Below the pieces are notes generated by a model. It was not told the origin of the DNA, ran no database searches, and saw only the letters and a list, made by a program, of their open reading frames with translations. Below, piece by piece: positions 26,182 to 34,200 of a stretch of DNA of 64,000 bases; position 1 is the first letter of the stretch; the number at the start of each line of letters is the position of its first letter. The position numbers were made by a program, and so were the translations under genes. The stretch is taken from NCBI RefSeq assembly GCF_001544915.2, contig NZ_FCOE02000026.1, positions 49,844-113,843 of the forward strand, in the 5' to 3' direction. The DNA is from Caballeronia pedi (lineage in GTDB: Bacteria; Pseudomonadota; Gammaproteobacteria; Burkholderiales; Burkholderiaceae).

Positions 26182-26703
26182 TCAGTTCCGTTGCGCGCCC
26201 GCGCCGCGCGCAATGAGAAATGCGTCCAGTTGCTCGAACGTCTCCGGCATCGCTTCGTCCATGCCTTCGATGGCGATGTCGAGCGCTTCCTTCGACGGAT
26301 AAAGCTCGCGCATCACCAGCAGCGTCTTGCCGTCCTTCTCCTCGAAGGTCACCGTGGTCACCGCGCCGTCTTCGCTTTCCTCGTTGGTCCAGACGAGGCG
26401 GGCGTTCGGCACCACTTCGAGATACTTGCCGAAGAAGGCCAGTGGCGCGGCGGCCTTGGGATGAGCGAACTCCAGGCGATAACTGCCGCCGACACGGACA
26501 TCCTGTTCGCAGGAAAGCAGGGTTGCGCCGCTCGACTTCGGCACCCACCATTGCCTGAACAGCTCGGGCGTGGTCCACGCTTCGAACACGAGCCGCGGCG
26601 GGGCGTCGAAGATTCGCGTGATGACCATTTCACGCTCGGACTTGCGTTCCGATGTCGTGCGGTTGCGAGTGCCGGCGGGCTCATTTTCTCTGCTTGCGAC
26701 CAT
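26182..26703 (-). CDS. SRPBCC/AHSA1-family protein
   Basis: A 173-residue START-like protein. The typical opening ITRIFDAPPRLVFEAWTTPELFRQWW is at about 28-54, followed by the YRLEF and MRELYPSKEALD landmarks of activator-of-Hsp90-like (AHSA1) domains. Such proteins bind hydrophobic ligands, and in this arrangement are regularly paired with an ArsR repressor. Start is ATG 26703 with AAGGAG upstream; it overlaps the end of the ArsR gene by 23 bases, so the two are translationally linked. The ligand is unknown. Confidence 0.9.
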   Translation of the reverse strand: MVASRENEPAGTRNRTTSERKSEREMVITRIFDAPPRLVFEAWTTPELFRQWWVPKSSGATLLSCEQDVRVGGSYRLEFAHPKAAAPLAFFGKYLEVVPNARLVWTNEESEDGAVTTVTFEEKDGKTLLVMRELYPSKEALDIAIEGMDEAMPETFEQLDAFLIARGAGAQRN

Positions 26704-27049
26704 CACGTTTCTCCTTGCGTTTGAGTTCCTCGATGACCGTGTCCAGCGCGTCGAAGCGCGCCGCCCACATCTGGCGATAGTTCTCGATCCAGGCCAGCTC
26801 TTCCTCGAGACGGCGCGAGCCAAGCCTGCAGGTCCGCACGCGCCCCACCTTCTCCGTGGCGACGAGTTCCGCCTGCTCCAGTATGCCGATGTGTTTCCGC
26901 ATGCCGGTCAGGGTCATGTGGAAGCGTTCGGCGAGGTCCGTGATGGACGCGTCGGCGCGCATCAACTGCTCCAGCACGCCGCGTCGGGTAGGATCCGATA
27001 GCGCGGCGAACGAAGCGTCGAATCGAGCTTGTTGAGAATACTGAGCCAT
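26681..27049 (-). CDS. ArsR-family (SdpR-like) transcriptional repressor
   Basis: A 122-residue winged-helix protein. The family signature FAALSDPTRRGVLEQLM is followed by the recognition helix MTLTGMRKHIGILEQAELV and a basic C-terminus. No metal-binding ELCVC motif is present, so it belongs to the metal-independent group that partners AHSA1 genes. The start at 27049 gives the usual MAQYS-type N-terminus; an in-frame TTG 36 bases upstream is an alternative. A 24-base dyad covers the start codon, suggesting autoregulation. The AHSA1 gene overlaps its 3-prime end. Confidence 0.9.
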   Translation of the reverse strand: MAQYSQQARFDASFAALSDPTRRGVLEQLMRADASITDLAERFHMTLTGMRKHIGILEQAELVATEKVGRVRTCRLGSRRLEEELAWIENYRQMWAARFDALDTVIEELKRKEKRDGRKQRK

Positions 27050-27061
27050 TTGGTTCAGTAT
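27038..27061. promoter_or_regulatory. Dyad operator candidate over the arsR-type start codon
   Basis: ATACTGA and TCAGTAT form a perfect 7-bp inverted repeat with a 10-base spacer that spans the ATG at 27049. Position and AT-rich arms suit binding by the ArsR dimer to repress its own operon. Confidence 0.5.
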
Positions 27062-27098
27062 TGCATGGGTGTCGATGGGAGGCAAGGGGGACCAGCGC

Positions 27099-28043
27099 TC
27101 AGGATGCGTTGCGCTTCCTTCGAAGCGAAGGCGGCCGTTCGGTCAGGCTGGTTGCCGTGCCGGTTTCAGCGGCGCCCGCCGCCATGAACTGCCGTCGATA
27201 CTCCGCCGGCGTCGCCTGCTTCGCAGCCTTGAACTGCCGATTGAAATTGGCGACGTTCGCGAAACCCGAGCGGGCCGCGATGACGGACACGGGCAGCGAC
27301 GTATCGCCCAGCATCCGGCACGCGTGCCCGATGCGAACGCGCGCGATATATCGGCCGACGCTCTCGCCGATATGCTGCACGAAGTAGCGCGTGAGCGTGC
27401 GCTCCGACAGGCTCGCCGCCGCACAGAGCTCCGAGACCCGCAGCGGTTCGGCGAAGCGCGCATCGATCATGGCGAGGACGCGGTTGATCCGCTCGGGCTC
27501 GTGGCCGGATGGGCCGGCGTTCGTCTGATTGAAGGCGCTCGGCGAAGCGAGCGGATGGCCGGGCGCTTCGGCGAGCATGCACAGAATATCGAGCGCCGCG
27601 CTCAGGCGTTCGCGCGGCACGTTCGAGAGCAACTGATCCAGACGGCCACGCATCGATTCCCCGGCCGGCGGTTCGAACGCCAGCCCGCACGCAGCGCGGC
27701 GCAAGAGCTTGCGAAGCGGCTCGTATTCGCGGCAGCAGTCCGCCATGCGTCGCGCCCACTCGCCGTCGAACCATATGACGATGGCGACTTGCGGCAAGGA
27801 CGGCTCGATCGACCGGTTCGATGACCACGTATGCGGCAAATCCGGCGGCACGAGAACCAGGTCCTCGGCTTCATAGTCGCTGACCGAGTCGCCGATGTAG
27901 CGCTTGCCGTGACTGTTCATCGTCAGCGTCAGTTCGTACTCGGGATGGTGGTGCCATTCGAACGGAATACGCGCAAGCTGCCGATGGTAAACCCGCACCG
28001 AGCAGTCCTCGCCGAACTCGACATGTTCGTAGGCTGGTTTCAT
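27099..28043 (-). CDS. AraC-family transcriptional regulator with cupin sensor
   Basis: A 314-residue regulator. The N-terminal cupin-like sensor (about 1-120) contains FEWHHHPEYELTL and a PPDLPHTW strand. The C-terminal double helix-turn-helix (about 195-295) has LRVSELCAAASLSERTLTRYF and FANVANFNRQFKAAKQATPAEYRRQF. This layout matches regulators of sugar or aromatic-acid uptake. It is divergent from the DUF1479 oxygenase operon, its most likely target, with 93 bases between the starts. The ligand is not predictable. Confidence 0.92.
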   Translation of the reverse strand: MKPAYEHVEFGEDCSVRVYHRQLARIPFEWHHHPEYELTLTMNSHGKRYIGDSVSDYEAEDLVLVPPDLPHTWSSNRSIEPSLPQVAIVIWFDGEWARRMADCCREYEPLRKLLRRAACGLAFEPPAGESMRGRLDQLLSNVPRERLSAALDILCMLAEAPGHPLASPSAFNQTNAGPSGHEPERINRVLAMIDARFAEPLRVSELCAAASLSERTLTRYFVQHIGESVGRYIARVRIGHACRMLGDTSLPVSVIAARSGFANVANFNRQFKAAKQATPAEYRRQFMAAGAAETGTATSLTERPPSLRRKRNAS

Positions 28044-28104
28044 GGCCGAAAACGCAAATGAATTGCCTGAATAGTATCACCAGCACCCACCGCCGCGTCA
28101 TATG

Positions 28105-28116
28105 CTGTGCGCACAG
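28105..28116. promoter_or_regulatory. 12-base palindrome upstream of the DUF1479 gene
   Basis: CTGTGCGCACAG is a perfect palindrome 20 bases before the oxygenase start and within the AraC-divergent interval. It may be an operator. AraC proteins usually bind direct repeats, so another factor could be involved. Confidence 0.3.
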
Positions 28117-28136
28117 AAATTGACATGGAGACGATC

Positions 28137-29381
28137 ATGGCGCTGAAAATCGATGACTTGCCGGGCGCGATCCGGCAGGCAAAAAAGGAGTTGCGGGCGG
28201 CGCTGCCGAATTACCGGGAGGTGTTCGCCGAAGTCGAACAGGCGATCGGCGCGCAAGCGCAACGCATCGCCGCGCAGCGCGATCGCGGGGAAGACGTGAT
28301 TCCCGAGATTCAGTTCGCCGACATCGCCGAACGACGCGTGACCGACGAGCAGATCGCGCTCGTCAGATCGCGCGGCGCGTGCGTGATTCGCAAGGTCTTC
28401 CCTCGCGCGCTGGTGCAAGAGTGGGACGACGATATCGCGCACTACGTCGAGCGGAACGATCTCGACAAACGCCTCGAAAATCGTGCGGAAGACAAATACT
28501 TCGGACAACTTGCTTCGAGCAAACCGCAGATCTACGGCGTGTACTGGTCGAAGCCGCAAGTGCTGGCGCGTCAGTCGGAGTCGCTGACGGCGGCGCGCGT
28601 CTTTCTCAACAGGCTCTGGCGCAACGAGAGCGAAGGGCGCGTTCATTTCGATCCGGAACACGTGCCTGTCTATGCGGACCGTCTGCGCCGGCGGCCGCCC
28701 GGCTCGGCGTCGCTCGGTCTGTCGGCGCATTGTGACGGCGGCTCGGTCGAGCGCTGGATCGAAGGCAATTTCCGCAAGGTGTATCGCCACGTTTTCTCCG
28801 GCAACTGGCAAGGCTACGATGCGTTCGACGCCGCCTTCCGTCCCGATGTGGAAGAGATCGCGTCGCCGGCGGTGTGTTCGATGTTCCGCACGTTCCAGGG
28901 CTGGACCGCACTGACGCCGCAGGGCCCGGGCGACGGCACGCTGCAACTCGTGCCCATCGCCAATTCGATGGTGTACATCCTCCTGCGCGCCCTTCAGGAC
29001 GATGTCGCCGACGACGATCTGTGCGGCGCCATGCCCGGACGCGCGCTCTCGATCAAGCAGGAATTTCATGCGCCGCTGTTCGAGGCGCTGTCGTCGATTC
29101 CGAAGATGGAAGCGGGCGACACGGTGTTCTGGCACAGCGATGTCATCCACGCGGTCGAGGACGAGCACAAGGGCGCGGGGTTCAGCAATGTGATGTACAT
29201 CGCTTCCGCGCCCGCCTGCGCCAAGAACGACGCCTATCTGAAGCGGCAGTTGCCCAGCTTTCTGAAGGGCGAAAGCCCGCCTGATTTCCCGACCGATCAT
29301 TTCGAAACCGATTTCGCCGGCCGCGCGACCGTCGACGATCTGACGCCGCTGGGCCGCGCGCAACTCGGGCTTGACCTGTAA
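28137..29381 (+). CDS. DUF1479 (YbiU-like) Fe/2-oxoglutarate oxygenase
   Basis: A 414-residue protein of the DUF1479 family, matching the E. coli YbiU length. The jelly-roll metal ligands are visible as His198-x-Asp200 in SAHCDGG and the distal His338 in DVIHAVEDEH. It should be a non-haem iron oxygenase, but no substrate is established for the family. ATG 28137 has GGAG 8 bases upstream. It is followed after 44 bases by a sugar-binding protein and then an aldo/keto reductase, so a carbohydrate-like or polyol-like substrate is a reasonable inference. Confidence 0.88.
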   Translation: MALKIDDLPGAIRQAKKELRAALPNYREVFAEVEQAIGAQAQRIAAQRDRGEDVIPEIQFADIAERRVTDEQIALVRSRGACVIRKVFPRALVQEWDDDIAHYVERNDLDKRLENRAEDKYFGQLASSKPQIYGVYWSKPQVLARQSESLTAARVFLNRLWRNESEGRVHFDPEHVPVYADRLRRRPPGSASLGLSAHCDGGSVERWIEGNFRKVYRHVFSGNWQGYDAFDAAFRPDVEEIASPAVCSMFRTFQGWTALTPQGPGDGTLQLVPIANSMVYILLRALQDDVADDDLCGAMPGRALSIKQEFHAPLFEALSSIPKMEAGDTVFWHSDVIHAVEDEHKGAGFSNVMYIASAPACAKNDAYLKRQLPSFLKGESPPDFPTDHFETDFAGRATVDDLTPLGRAQLGLDL

Positions 29382-29425
29382 TCGCTCGCACCGCTTCATC
29401 CATAAAGAAAACATCGGAGACTGCA

Positions 29426-30673
29426 ATGAAGACATCACTGACGTCGGCGGCGGCGGCCGTCGCGCTGTTCATCGGCGCTACGCATGCGGTGCTGGCCGCC
29501 GAACAGCTCTCGGTCCTGCACTGGTGGACCTCGGGCGGCGAATCGAAAGCCATTCGCGTGCTCAAGGACGACATGAGCAAGCAAGGCTATGAGTGGAAGG
29601 ACTTCGCGGTCGCCGGAGGCTCGGGCACGGCCGCGATGACCGCGCTCAAGACGCAGGTGATCTCGGGCAACGCGCCATCGGCTGCGCAGATCAAGGGGCC
29701 GTTGATTCAGGACTGGGCCGATCAGGGCGTGGTGGTCACGATCGATCAGGCCGCGGCCGACTGGAAAAGCCACACGCCCGCGCAGATCGACAGCGCCATG
29801 AAATCCGGCGGTCATTATGTGGCGGCGCCTTTTTCCGTGCACCGGATCAACTGGCTGTGGATCAACAAGGCGGACCTCGACAAAGTGGGCGGCACGCCGC
29901 CGACGACGTGGCCGGAGTTCTTCGCGCTCGCCGACAAGTTTCGCGCGGCGGGCATCACCGCCGTCGCGCATGGCGGTCAGCCGTGGCAGGACATGACGAT
30001 CTGGGAGACGGTCGTGTTGTCGCAGGGCACGGACTTCTACCGTAAGGCGCTCATCGATCTCGATCAGAAAACGCTGACGTCGCCGCAGATGGTGCAGGTC
30101 TTCGAGACCGTCCAGAAGATCCGCACTTACTTCGACAAGGCCTATCACGGCCGCGACTGGAATCTCGCCACCGCGATGGTGATCTCCGGTTCGGGCGGCA
30201 TGCAGTTCATGGGCGACTGGGCCAAAGGCGAGTTCGCGAACGCGAACAAGAAGGCGGACGTCGACTTTGTCTGCGCACCCGCGCCCGGCACGTCGAATGC
30301 CTACACGTACACTGCGGACGCATTCGTGTTCTTCCAGCAGAACGGCAAGAAGGATGCGACGCCCGGACAGCTCGCGATGGCCAAAACGATCATGTCGCCC
30401 GCGTTTCAGGAGCAGTTCAGTCTCAACAAGGGATCGATTCCCGTCAGGCTGGACGTGCCGATGGACAAGTTCGACAGTTGCGCAAAAAAGTCACGCGCGG
30501 ACGAGCAGGCGACGATCAAGTCGGGCGGCTTTCTTCCCTCGCTGGCGTTCGGCGAACTTCAGTCTCCGGTCACCGCCGGCGCCATCACCGATGTCGTGAC
30601 GAATTTCATGAACTCCAACGAAGACGCGAAAGAGGGCGTGCGCAAGCTCGCCGCTGCCGCAAAGGTCAAATAA
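29426..30673 (+). CDS. ABC-transporter sugar-binding protein (orphan)
   Basis: A 415-residue periplasmic binding protein with a signal peptide ending in VLA-AEQ and the opening LSVLHWWTSGGESKAI, typical of family 1 sugar-binding proteins. Trp-rich ligand-site segments such as INWLWINK and MQFMGDWAKGEF are present. No membrane or ATPase subunit lies in the neighbourhood, so it must use permeases encoded elsewhere or act as a sensor. It lies between an oxygenase and an aldo/keto reductase, with only 3 bases before the latter. Sugar identity is unknown. Confidence 0.92.
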   Translation: MKTSLTSAAAAVALFIGATHAVLAAEQLSVLHWWTSGGESKAIRVLKDDMSKQGYEWKDFAVAGGSGTAAMTALKTQVISGNAPSAAQIKGPLIQDWADQGVVVTIDQAAADWKSHTPAQIDSAMKSGGHYVAAPFSVHRINWLWINKADLDKVGGTPPTTWPEFFALADKFRAAGITAVAHGGQPWQDMTIWETVVLSQGTDFYRKALIDLDQKTLTSPQMVQVFETVQKIRTYFDKAYHGRDWNLATAMVISGSGGMQFMGDWAKGEFANANKKADVDFVCAPAPGTSNAYTYTADAFVFFQQNGKKDATPGQLAMAKTIMSPAFQEQFSLNKGSIPVRLDVPMDKFDSCAKKSRADEQATIKSGGFLPSLAFGELQSPVTAGAITDVVTNFMNSNEDAKEGVRKLAAAAKVK

Positions 30674-30676
30674 GAC

Positions 30677-31693
30677 ATGAACCCGATCGCCAGGGAAAAA
30701 TGGCCCCGTTCCGGGCTCGAGGCAACGTTGATGGGTTTCGGCGCCGCGCCGATCGGTAACATCTTCAGGCCGATCAGCGAAGAGGATTCGGCCGCCTTGA
30801 TCAAGGCAGCCTGGGATGCGGGCGTGCGCTACTTCGACACCGCTCCGATGTACGGGCACGGGTTGAGTGAGGCGCGCTGCGGGCAGGGCCTGCGATGGTA
30901 TCCGCGCGATCAGTACGTCCTCTCCACGAAAGTCGGACGACTTCTCAAGCCGCGCAGGCGCGCCGAAATTGACTTCACACCGTGGGTCGACGGCTTGCCG
31001 TTCGAAACAGTTTTCGACTACAGCTACGACGGCGCCATGCGCTCGATCGAGGACAGCCTGCAGCGTCTTGCGCTGGAGCACATCGACATCGCGTTGATCC
31101 ACGATATCGATGTCTTCACACACGGCGAGCGTCAGCCCGAGATGTTCGAGGCAGCGATGGCCGGCGCGTCGAAAGCGCTGCTGAAGCTGCGCGATGAAGG
31201 CGTCGTGAAGGCGGTCGGAGTCGGCGTCAACGAATGGCAGGTCGCGCACGAAGCGATCCGCCGTCAGGATTTCGATTGCCTGCTTCTGGCCGGCCGTTAC
31301 ACACTGCTCGAACAGGAGGCGCTCGACGGCTTTCTGCCGCTGTGCGAAGCGCAACAGGTGTCGGTCATCCTCGGCGGCGGCTACAACAGCGGCATTCTAG
31401 CGACAGGCGCGGTGCCCGGCGCGAAATACAACTACGCGAGCGCGCCGGAGGCCATTCTGGCGCGCGTTCGCGAGATGGAGCAGGTCTGCCGGGAGTACGC
31501 GGTGCCGCTCAAGGCTGCCGCTCTGCAATTCGTCCTCGGACATCCTGCGATCCCGACGAACATTCCAGGCGTGCGCACGGTTGCGCAACTCGAAGACAAC
31601 CTTCGAACCTTCCGGACCGACATACCTGCGGAATTCTGGGCTGAGTTGAAGCGCCGCGAACTGATTCGTGAGGACGCGCCCACGCCGCGATAG
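30677..31693 (+). CDS. Aldo/keto reductase (aldose 1-dehydrogenase-like)
   Basis: A 338-residue TIM-barrel NAD(P)-dependent reductase. It has the opening GFGAAPIGNIF, the catalytic Asp/Tyr region YFDTAPMYGHGLSE, the barrel Lys in STKVGR and the His of ALIHDIDV. The pattern resembles D-threo-aldose 1-dehydrogenase, L-fucose dehydrogenase and pyridoxal 4-dehydrogenase. It starts 3 bases after the sugar-binding protein gene, so the two are coupled. Oxidation of a sugar to its lactone is the likeliest role, inferred from family and context. Confidence 0.9.
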   Translation: MNPIAREKWPRSGLEATLMGFGAAPIGNIFRPISEEDSAALIKAAWDAGVRYFDTAPMYGHGLSEARCGQGLRWYPRDQYVLSTKVGRLLKPRRRAEIDFTPWVDGLPFETVFDYSYDGAMRSIEDSLQRLALEHIDIALIHDIDVFTHGERQPEMFEAAMAGASKALLKLRDEGVVKAVGVGVNEWQVAHEAIRRQDFDCLLLAGRYTLLEQEALDGFLPLCEAQQVSVILGGGYNSGILATGAVPGAKYNYASAPEAILARVREMEQVCREYAVPLKAAALQFVLGHPAIPTNIPGVRTVAQLEDNLRTFRTDIPAEFWAELKRRELIREDAPTPR

Positions 31694-31743
31694 CGCGATC
31701 AGACGTGCAGAGCCAGTCCCTTCACCGCCTTGTCCACGGCTTT

Positions 31744-31765
31744 CCTCGCGCCATGCAGCGCGAGG
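31744..31765. terminator. Convergent hairpin between aldo/keto reductase and dgkA
   Basis: CCTCGCGC and GCGCGAGG form a perfect 8-bp stem with a CATGCA loop in the 115-base convergent interval. There is no T-run, so termination is a position-based inference. Confidence 0.45.
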
Positions 31766-31808
31766 CCCACGACCTAGCGTCATGGACCGCGATCGATAAC
31801 GCGCAACC

Positions 31809-32246
31809 TCAAAGATGCGCGCTCAGCCAGCGCCACGCGAGCGGCATGCAGATCACGCCCCACGTCAATGCCCCGATGACGATGGACACCGTCACCGCCG
31901 CGCTGCCGCAGTCTTTTGCGCGCCCGGAGAGTTCGTGACGTTCGAGCGAAATGCGGTCGATGGCTGCTTCGATGCTTGAATTGATCAGCTCGACGAGCAG
32001 CACGAGCAACACCGATGCCGCGAGCAGCACGTGCTCGGCGGCGCTCACCGGCACGAAAGGCACGATCGGCAGCAGCACGGCCGCAACGCAGACCTCCTGT
32101 CGAAACGCGCTCTCCTCGCGCCAGGTGGCGACGATGCCGTCGCGCGAGTGACGCAGCGCGAACAGGCCGCGCAGCAGTCCACTGCGCTTGATGGGCACGG
32201 GTTTCGAAGTCCCGGCGGCCTTGGGGGAAGAGGTGGATCGAACCAT
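31809..32246 (-). CDS. dgkA: Diacylglycerol kinase
   Basis: A 145-residue inner-membrane enzyme with three predicted transmembrane helices. The DgkA signatures are EESAFRQEV near residue 50 and ELINSSIEAAIDRI near 95-108, followed by KDCGSAAV. It phosphorylates diacylglycerol to phosphatidic acid, recycling lipid from glucan synthesis. The N-terminus is extended by about 25 polar residues compared with E. coli DgkA. Start at 32246 has no strong ribosome site; an in-frame opening to 32300 exists but shows no family similarity. Confidence 0.92.
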   Translation of the reverse strand: MVRSTSSPKAAGTSKPVPIKRSGLLRGLFALRHSRDGIVATWREESAFRQEVCVAAVLLPIVPFVPVSAAEHVLLAASVLLVLLVELINSSIEAAIDRISLERHELSGRAKDCGSAAVTVSIVIGALTWGVICMPLAWRWLSAHL

Positions 32247-32405
32247 GACGCAACGTGGCGATTTTGGTGAAGAGATCTCTGGCTTGATGCGAACTGCCAT
32301 AGATTATGCAACCGTTGCGCAAACAGGCCTGCACGCACCGGCCCGATCCGCGTCCGCAACTAACGGTCAATCGCGCCACCGTCTGAATCACAACCCGATG
32401 CGCGT

Positions 32406-32439
32406 GGTCTCAATGCTCGGGGCTGCAAGCATCGAGACC
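32406..32439 (-). terminator. Hairpin downstream of the GMC oxidoreductase operon
   Basis: Two 12-base arms (GGTCTCAATGCT and AGCATCGAGACC) pair with one mismatch that becomes a G-U pair when read on the minus strand. The hairpin lies 46 bases past the oxidoreductase stop. The T-run is missing. The rest of 32247-32484 shows nothing else. Confidence 0.45.
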
Positions 32440-32484
32440 AAAGCTTCGAGTTCATGATGAGACGAACAAGCCGCCGCCCGACAC

Positions 32485-34176
32485 TCACACGTGATGCAGC
32501 TTGCGCTTGGGCTGATGCGTGCGTTGCTGCGTTTCCCAGCCTTGCGCGAGCCCCACTTCCGCGTGCGATGGTTCGAGCGTCGGAACGCCCTTGACCAGGT
32601 CGGCGGCGCGTTCCGCCAGCATGATCGTGGGCGCGTTCAGATTGCCGTTCGGCTCGGTTGGAAACACGGACGAGTCGATCACGCGCAGGCCGTCCATGCC
32701 GCGCACGCGCAGTTCGGAATCCACCACTGCCCTCGAGTCTTCGCCCATCCGGCACGAACCGCAGGGGTGCATGGTGCTTTCCAGATTCTTCCGGACGAAG
32801 GCGTCGATTTCGGCGTCCGTGCGGACGTCCGGCCCCGGCGCGAGTTCGACATCGCGAAACGCATCCATCGCAGGCTGCGCGATGATTTCCCGCGTGAGGC
32901 GCACGCAACGCCGGAAGCCCTCGCGGTCTTCCTCGCGTTCGAGGTAATTGAAGCGGATCTCGGGATGCACGTACGGATCGGCGGCGTTCAGGCGCACGTA
33001 GCCCCGGCTCTTCGGCTTGTTGGGTCCGGTGAGCACCATGAAGCCATGCCCCTTGAGCGGTTTGTCGCCGTCATAGCGCATGGCGGCGGGCAGGAAGTGG
33101 AACTGGATGTCCGGCCAGCGCAGCCCTGCTTCCGAGCGAATGAAGCCGCCGGCCTCGAAATGATTGCTGGCGCCGAGTCCATCCTTGAAGAGCAGCCAGC
33201 GCAGCCCGATCATGAACTTGCTGAACGGGTCCATTCGGCTGTTGAGCGTGACCGGCTGCTTGCAGGCGTACTGGATGTAGATTTCCGCGTGATCCTGCAG
33301 ACTCTCGCCGACGCCCGGCAGATCGTGCCGGACTTCGACGCCCGCGTCGCGCAGCACCTGCGACGGACCGATTCCCGAGCGCTGCAGCAGATGAGGCGAG
33401 CCGATCGGCCCCGATGAGATCAGCACTTCGGCGCGGCAGCGCGCGGTACGCGTCGTGCCGCCCTGTTCGTAGACGACGCCGACCGCGCGCTTGCCCTCGA
33501 TCAGCACGCGATGCGTCATCGCGTTAGTCACGACATGCAGATTGGGTCGGGTCATCGCCGGACGCAGATACGCATTGGCGGTGGACCAGCGCACGCCGTC
33601 CTTGACGGTCATGTGCATCGCGCCGAAGCCTTCCTGCATGTGGCCGTTGCAATCGTCCGTCTTGATGTAGCCCGCCTGCGCGCCCGCTTCGACCCATGCG
33701 CCGTAGAGCGGATTACGCATGTTGTTGCCGTTGTTCGTCGACAAGGGTCCGCTCTCGCCGCGATATTCGTCGCCGCCGAACTTGTAGCTCTCCGCGCGCC
33801 GGAAATACGGCAGGCAGTTCGCATAGCCCCAGCCGCGCGCGCCGAGCGATTCCCATTCGTCGAAGTCGTAGGCATGGCCGCGAATGTAGACGAGGCCGTT
33901 GATCGACGACGACCCGCCCAGCACCTTGCCGCGCGGACAGTGCAACTGGCGTCCGTCGAGATGCGGTTCCGGCGCGGTCTGGTATTTCCAGTTGTACTTC
34001 TTCGTGTTCATCGGCATCGAGAAGGCGCTCGGCATCTGGATGATGATGCTGCGGTCGCTGCCGCCGTATTCCAGCACCAGCACGCGCACGGACGGGTCTT
34101 CGGTGAGGCGGTTGGCCAGCACGCATCCGGCCGAACCCGCGCCGACGATGATGTAATCGTATTGATCGGTAGACAT
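32485..34176 (-). CDS. betA: GMC oxidoreductase, choline dehydrogenase-like
   Basis: A 563-residue flavin alcohol dehydrogenase. The FAD site IIVGAGSAGCVLANRL is at the N-terminus. PRGKVLGGSSSINGLVYIRG is the GMC signature 1 region, and the C-terminal His motifs MHPCGSCRMG and NGNLNAPTIMLAERAADL hold the active-site pair. Overall it reads like BetA, the membrane-associated choline dehydrogenase, but betI and the choline transporter are absent and the partners are an NCS1 permease and a ureohydrolase. An alcohol other than choline is therefore possible. It begins 24 bases after the permease gene. Confidence 0.88.
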   Translation of the reverse strand: MSTDQYDYIIVGAGSAGCVLANRLTEDPSVRVLVLEYGGSDRSIIIQMPSAFSMPMNTKKYNWKYQTAPEPHLDGRQLHCPRGKVLGGSSSINGLVYIRGHAYDFDEWESLGARGWGYANCLPYFRRAESYKFGGDEYRGESGPLSTNNGNNMRNPLYGAWVEAGAQAGYIKTDDCNGHMQEGFGAMHMTVKDGVRWSTANAYLRPAMTRPNLHVVTNAMTHRVLIEGKRAVGVVYEQGGTTRTARCRAEVLISSGPIGSPHLLQRSGIGPSQVLRDAGVEVRHDLPGVGESLQDHAEIYIQYACKQPVTLNSRMDPFSKFMIGLRWLLFKDGLGASNHFEAGGFIRSEAGLRWPDIQFHFLPAAMRYDGDKPLKGHGFMVLTGPNKPKSRGYVRLNAADPYVHPEIRFNYLEREEDREGFRRCVRLTREIIAQPAMDAFRDVELAPGPDVRTDAEIDAFVRKNLESTMHPCGSCRMGEDSRAVVDSELRVRGMDGLRVIDSSVFPTEPNGNLNAPTIMLAERAADLVKGVPTLEPSHAEVGLAQGWETQQRTHQPKRKLHHV

Positions 34177-34200
34177 GACTTTTTCCTGATCCTTTGCTGT

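Noticed and set aside
31694..31782. A 24-codon minus-strand stretch ending VDKAVKGLALHV that resembles a protein C-terminus
   Set aside because: It is closed by a stop just upstream and has no ribosome site; could be a relic, but the evidence is too thin.
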